Source of the DNA: Streptomyces radicis
GTDB taxonomy: Bacteria > Actinomycetota > Actinomycetes > Streptomycetales > Streptomycetaceae
NCBI RefSeq assembly: GCF_003626575.1
Contig: NZ_RBDY01000029.1
Coordinates: 19,959 to 83,958 of the forward strand
Length of the DNA: 64,000 nucleotides
Direction: 5' to 3'
The notes under the pieces are model-generated. The model did no database searches. It was not told the DNA's origin and saw nothing but the letters and a program-made list of their open reading frames with translations. Positions within the stretch are counted from its first letter, which is position 1. Each line of letters opens with the position of its first letter. This document shows, piece by piece, positions 60,178 to 64,000 of the stretch. The position numbers were made by a program, and so were the translations under genes.

Positions 60178-62489
60178 GGCCCCCGACCCCGGACCAGGTC
60201 CGGTTGCGCGCGGAACTCGCCGCCGCCAGGGAGCAGATCGTCGCGCTGCTGCGGTCGGCGGTCGGGGATTCTCTGCATCCTGGGCAGGCGCAGAGCATGG
60301 TGGAGGAGGTCCGCGCGTGGAGCGGCCCGAACGCCTTCCGTCTCCTGCGCTACCTGTCCGGCCGGCCCGATGCCCTCAGTGCGCCCGGAGGGGACTGCCC
60401 GATCTCCGCCGCGCGTCTGATATCCCTGCTGGCCGCCGCCGGCTACGGCGACCGGGTCCACCTGGTCGCCTGCGCGGACTGCAAAAGAACTGACCCGATA
60501 CCCCGCAACACCGGCCCGGCAGGACGGCTGTGTTCCCGCTGCGCCGCCGTGCGCGCCCGGAAACCGTGCGCACGCTGCGGCAGGCTCGCGAAGGTCTACG
60601 CCCGCCGCCCGGACGGCGTCATCTGCAAGCCCTGCCGCACCAAGGAGCCGGACGCCCGCAAGGAGTGCGGCGGCTGCCGGCGGATGATGGTGCCGGCCCG
60701 GCGCATGCCCGACGGCACCCACCTTTGCCAGACCTGCGCCCCGAAGACGCTCCGCACTTGTTGCCGTTGCGGCCGGGAGCGCCGCGTCAACGCCTGGACG
60801 CCTGGTGGGCCGGTGTGCAGCGGCTGCTACTCCAGCCCTCCGCGCCTGTGCGGTGTGTGCGGGCGGATCGCACCCATCAGTACCCGGGCCAGCGGAGCCG
60901 ATCCGGACAGGTGTTACCGGTGCCGAGAACGCCGGGTGGAGATGTGCGGCGTCTGCGGGAGGGTCCGCCGGGGACAGCGCATCGACGGCGGCCGGGGCCC
61001 GTTCCACTGCGACTCGTGCGTCCCGCGCGAGGCCCGCAAGCGGACCGCCCGCGAGTGCGCCCTGTGCGACCGGGGGAAGACCGTCAGGATCTTCTGGCCG
61101 ATGGGCCCGGTGTGCGGCCCCTGCTACCGGGCGGCCCTGTCGACGCCGACGCAATGCGCCTCCTGCGGCCGGCAACGCGTCCTGGTGGGGCGGGCGGCCG
61201 GCGGCGGCCTTCTGTGCAGGACGTGCGTCTTCCCCGGGGAGCCGCCGGAACGGTGCGGAGCATGCGGTGAGCCCGCGGACCTGCTGCCCGGCCGTCGCTG
61301 CCCGCGCTGCACCCTGGCCGCCCGCGTCACCGATCTGCTTTCCGTGGACGGGGCGGGCGTTCCCGAGCCTCTTCAGCCCCTCGCCGCGGTGCTGACCGGC
61401 GCGGACAACCCCTACCGGGTCCTGGAATGGATGCGTCGAAGCCCGGCCGCCCGCCTTCTCCGTCACCTCGCGCTTCAGCCCGACGCGCTCGACCACCAGG
61501 CCCTCGACGCCCTGCCCCACCGGGCCGTCACCGCCTACGTGCGCGGCCTGCTGGTCACCGCCGGCATCCTGCCGCCGCGCGACGAGAACCTCGCCCTTCT
61601 CACCAACTGGGCCGCACGGACCATGACCGCGCTACCGCCCCAGCACGCCGCCCTCATCCGCCCGTTCGCCGAGTGGCACATCATCCGCGACGCCCGCCGA
61701 CGCTCAGCCCGCGGCCGGTACACCTACGTCGCCCACAAGGGCGACTGCGGCAACATCCGCGCCGCCATTGACTTCCTCAACTGGCTCGACAGCCACCGCC
61801 TCTCCCTGGCCGCTCTCGAACAGCGGCACCTGGACACCTGGGCAACCGGTCGGCCCAGCCTGCGCGCCCGCTCCATCCCCTTCATCCGCTGGGCCACCGC
61901 ACGGCGCCTGACCGCCACCGGCCTGCTCATCGAGCACCCGCCCGCCCAACTCCCCGGCCACTTCCAAGTCGAGGCAGTCCACCACGAGGAACTGCGCCGA
62001 TGCCTCAACGACACCGTGCTCCCCCTGGACGTCCGCGTCACCGGAGCCCTGGTCCGCCTCTACGCCCTACCGCTGACCAGGATCGTCGAACTCACCGCCG
62101 ACCAGCTCCACCGCAACGAGGACCACACCTACCTGACGATCAACCGCCACCCGGTACTCCTCCCCCCGAAGCTCGCCCACCTCATCGACGACCAACTCCG
62201 CCACAGCACACCCCGCCACAGCGGCCCGCACGAGCACAGGTACCTCCTGCCCGGCCACATCCCCGGCCGCCCACGCAACCCCGCAGGGCTCGCGGACACC
62301 ATGCGACGCCACGGCCTGCCCGCCCGCGCCGCGCGGAACACCGCCGTCATGGAAGCCCTGGTAGACCTGCCGCCCATGGTGATCTCCGACCTCTTCGGCA
62401 TCCAGCCCAAGACCGCCGAGCGCTGGGCCACCCTCGCCGCAGGAAGCTGGGCAGACTTCCTGGCCGTCCGGGAAGGGAATCAGGGGTAG
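60174..62489 (+). CDS. Large zinc-ribbon-array protein with degenerate tyrosine-recombinase domain
   Basis: 771 residues from GTG. After an N-terminal helical region, residues ~90-385 hold about eight to ten Cys-x2-Cys knuckles in tandem (CARCGR, CGGCRR, CCRCGR, CGVCGR, CASCGR, CGACGE). The C-terminal ~330 residues resemble a tyrosine recombinase: an N-core (NIRAAIDFLNWLDSHRLSL) and a catalytic-like region (GALVRLYALPLTRIVELTADQL). The His-x2-Arg box and the nucleophilic Tyr cannot be found at the expected place (TAERWATLAAGSW), so catalysis is unlikely. It probably binds DNA as a partner of the active recombinase two genes upstream. Confidence 0.75.
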   Translation: MRPPTPDQVRLRAELAAAREQIVALLRSAVGDSLHPGQAQSMVEEVRAWSGPNAFRLLRYLSGRPDALSAPGGDCPISAARLISLLAAAGYGDRVHLVACADCKRTDPIPRNTGPAGRLCSRCAAVRARKPCARCGRLAKVYARRPDGVICKPCRTKEPDARKECGGCRRMMVPARRMPDGTHLCQTCAPKTLRTCCRCGRERRVNAWTPGGPVCSGCYSSPPRLCGVCGRIAPISTRASGADPDRCYRCRERRVEMCGVCGRVRRGQRIDGGRGPFHCDSCVPREARKRTARECALCDRGKTVRIFWPMGPVCGPCYRAALSTPTQCASCGRQRVLVGRAAGGGLLCRTCVFPGEPPERCGACGEPADLLPGRRCPRCTLAARVTDLLSVDGAGVPEPLQPLAAVLTGADNPYRVLEWMRRSPAARLLRHLALQPDALDHQALDALPHRAVTAYVRGLLVTAGILPPRDENLALLTNWAARTMTALPPQHAALIRPFAEWHIIRDARRRSARGRYTYVAHKGDCGNIRAAIDFLNWLDSHRLSLAALEQRHLDTWATGRPSLRARSIPFIRWATARRLTATGLLIEHPPAQLPGHFQVEAVHHEELRRCLNDTVLPLDVRVTGALVRLYALPLTRIVELTADQLHRNEDHTYLTINRHPVLLPPKLAHLIDDQLRHSTPRHSGPHEHRYLLPGHIPGRPRNPAGLADTMRRHGLPARAARNTAVMEALVDLPPMVISDLFGIQPKTAERWATLAAGSWADFLAVREGNQG

Positions 62490-62994
62490 CAGCCGACACC
62501 GCCCAACGGTGGCATGGTCATCCGGACACCGTCGCCCGGCCCCAGCGAAGCAGACGGTCGGCGAAGGAGACCCTTCCGTATCCTCGGACCCCGTTTTCCC
62601 CTCCGCGGGAAGTCGTTGCGGGACCCCACGACACCGCTCGGCGCCGAACGCAGGAAGTCGAAGCGGAGGACTTCACCACGCTCAACGAACAGAGGGCCCA
62701 CCGCGTCACGGGCAGTGACTCGCGATGGTCAGGGATTTCCAACGCCTTGTCAGCGTCTTGGTCGCCCGCCGGCACCGCTACACCGACGATCTCCGTCTTC
62801 CGCTGCTGGTCGGCCCACCATGTCACGGCTCCCAGCCCGGGTCCTCCTGGCCAGCCCGTGATCAAAACTCAGCTGTGAGTCAGTGGGATGTGCTGCGCGC
62901 CAGCAGACACCCCGGGAGGGATCCCGAGACCGTGAAGTAGATTCGTGTGGCCCGACTCCTCGTGGGGGCCGGTGTCGAAAGGAATCGATGACCA
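62490..62994. other. 505-bp region without a convincing gene
   Basis: Several short frames overlap on both strands, the longest 115 codons on the minus strand (62518-62865, with GAVTWWADQQRKTEIVGVAV). Its codon bias is weaker than that of the neighbours and no family is recognisable. GC is lower than in the rest of the window. It may contain decayed genes at the edge of the mobile region and the promoter of the next gene. Confidence 0.4.
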
Positions 62995-63873
62995 ATGGGT
63001 CTGTTCGGTCGACGCAACGACAAGATCCTCCTGAAGAGCGCGCTGAAAGCTGCCGGCGGGCTTACCCAAACTGAGTTCGGCGCGCTTGTCTGCGAAGCAA
63101 CCCGGCGTTCAACCGGGATCGTCATGACCGACGAGCAGATAGGCGTAGGTCTTTCCATGCTCGACGAGGCTTCAGGAAGAAAGAAGACAATCCCCAACAC
63201 GCGAGTGCTGGCAGCGCTCCTTCCCACTGGCCGTGATCGAGCCCTTGCCGCAGCGTTTCCCATCTTCTTATACAGTCGGCTCGCTCGGTCGCTCCCGGAA
63301 TTGGGTGGCGTCCACGTTCTCACCATCGACGAGCAGCACGCACGCCACGACACCGACCTGTATCGCACGATCAGCAACGAGCTGGACTGGAATCAGATCG
63401 GCCTGGTCTATGAAGACCAGGCGTCCGGGGAGAGGCAGGCTGCCTACGCCGCCACGACCACGATCGGAGCCGATGACCAGTTCAGACTCGACCGCACCAC
63501 GGGCATGCTCGCGGTCATACGGTTACCCACATCCCCTTCGCGCTACGCCAGCCGCTACCCCTGGCGGACCTATCTACCGGACACGGAAGACATTATTGGC
63601 GCCAGGAGTGTTGAAGGCATTGGAACCGTCCGCCTACCCACGAGCGTTCCAGGCATTGAAATTGGAATGCCGAAGGAAGAAGTCTTGAGCTGCCTGGGCG
63701 AGCCCAGCGTTAAAACCAGCGCTAAGGAGGTGCATGGCAGAGCCGAGCACGTGGAATTCCTAGGGGGAGTCCCGGAATATGACCTGTGGTATTACAGAGA
63801 CGTTCCGACTCCCGGAAAAGAGATACTTGTCAGGCTCGTTAATGACAAAGTTGCAACGGTTGACGTTCGCTAG
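62995..63873 (+). CDS. Unknown protein in lower-GC DNA
   Basis: 292 residues, no signal peptide. The N-terminal half is helical (LKSALKAAGGLTQTEFGALV); the C-terminal ~90 residues include IEIGMPKEEVLSCLGEP, which resembles the repeat motif of SmpA/BamE-like small domains. The last ~300 bp have many A/T third positions, unlike the rest of the window, suggesting recent transfer. Position beside the integrase trio makes it a cargo-gene candidate. Ribosome site is weak (AAAGGA, 13 nt). Function unknown. Confidence 0.6.
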   Translation: MGLFGRRNDKILLKSALKAAGGLTQTEFGALVCEATRRSTGIVMTDEQIGVGLSMLDEASGRKKTIPNTRVLAALLPTGRDRALAAAFPIFLYSRLARSLPELGGVHVLTIDEQHARHDTDLYRTISNELDWNQIGLVYEDQASGERQAAYAATTTIGADDQFRLDRTTGMLAVIRLPTSPSRYASRYPWRTYLPDTEDIIGARSVEGIGTVRLPTSVPGIEIGMPKEEVLSCLGEPSVKTSAKEVHGRAEHVEFLGGVPEYDLWYYRDVPTPGKEILVRLVNDKVATVDVR

Positions 63874-63886
63874 CCTTGATCTTTCG

Positions 63887-63918
63887 CGAGGGTCCGCCGA
63901 CGGAGTCGGTGGACCTCG
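63887..63918 (+). terminator. Hairpin after the unknown gene
   Basis: CGAG-g-GTCCGCCGAC and GTCGGTGGAC-c-CTCG-type arms pair with one mismatch around a 3-nt loop, 14 nt after the stop codon. The remaining ~80 bp to the window edge show no assignable gene. Confidence 0.5.
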
Positions 63919-64000
63919 TGCTTTCCGGAGCTGATGGCGGGCAGGCTGGTGACCCGGTTGTCGCGTCGGGTGGGCGCCGGGTTCCACTGCCCGGGGCGGG

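Noticed and set aside
62518..62865. 115-codon minus-strand frame in the gap before the last gene
   Set aside because: Weak codon bias and no recognisable domain; described in the gap entry but not called as a gene.
1..64000. CRISPR arrays, rRNA and tRNA genes
   Set aside because: No regularly spaced repeats with unique spacers and no rRNA or cloverleaf-like segments were noticed on reading; a tRNAscan/Infernal run would settle this.

Overview
The window is chromosomal DNA of a very GC-rich actinomycete, most likely Streptomyces or a close relative. G or C fills nearly every third codon position, GTG starts and ATGA/GTGA gene overlaps are common, and several modules are typically actinobacterial (LacI- and ROK-controlled sugar ABC loci, XRE/flavoprotein pairs, a SigC-like sigma factor, a PknG-like kinase, a TelA operon). 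I saw no rRNA, tRNA or CRISPR array.

Layout. 1-8.7 kb: a secreted sugar-dehydrogenase-like protein (cut by the left edge) lies downstream of a complete branched-chain-type (HAAT) ABC importer; a LacI-family regulator is divergent, with a double palindrome between them. 8.8-11.8 kb: metal-homeostasis-like genes (CadC/SmtB-type sensor, CDF exporter, His/Met-bearing membrane protein, SigC-like sigma factor). 12.0-15.1 kb: methyltransferase, PLP enzyme and ATP-grasp ligase, a possible miniature biosynthetic cluster. 15.5-23.8 kb: a tightly coupled minus-strand operon for a trypsin-like protease, PknG-like kinase, VWA/zinc-ribbon protein, GlnX-like membrane protein and membrane-anchored solute-binding protein, with a Trypco2 gene divergent from it. 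23.9-27.4 kb: an XRE regulator/flavoprotein pair and small genes, bracketed by imperfect direct repeats. 27.5-43.8 kb: a vanadium-haloperoxidase-like protein, then a ROK-controlled ribose-type sugar ABC locus with an epimerase, a ThuA-dehydrogenase fusion, two SDRs, a lactonase and an MFS exporter. 43.9-48.5 kb: a second signalling-like operon (solute-binding protein, TelA, lipoprotein fusing a solute-binding domain to VWA, small membrane protein). 48.7-58.6 kb: peptide-type ABC importer plus four luciferase-like monooxygenases in one coupled operon. 58.7-64 kb: a mobile-element-like trio (tyrosine recombinase with a frameshifted tail, small HTH protein, zinc-ribbon/degenerate recombinase) and a lower-GC unknown gene.

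The most interesting content is the pair of loci at 15.5-23.8 and 43.9-48.5 kb. Both put solute-binding proteins with no transporter next to a VWA protein and helical membrane proteins. The first has the architecture of the mycobacterial GlnH-GlnX-PknG sensing pathway, enlarged with VWA, protease and Trypco2 components. I infer an extracellular-ligand sensing system wired to a cytosolic kinase and protease. The remaining loci are mostly uptake and oxidation of sugars or small organic compounds, each with a local regulator or operator. All functions are inferred from sequence motifs and family resemblance alone.
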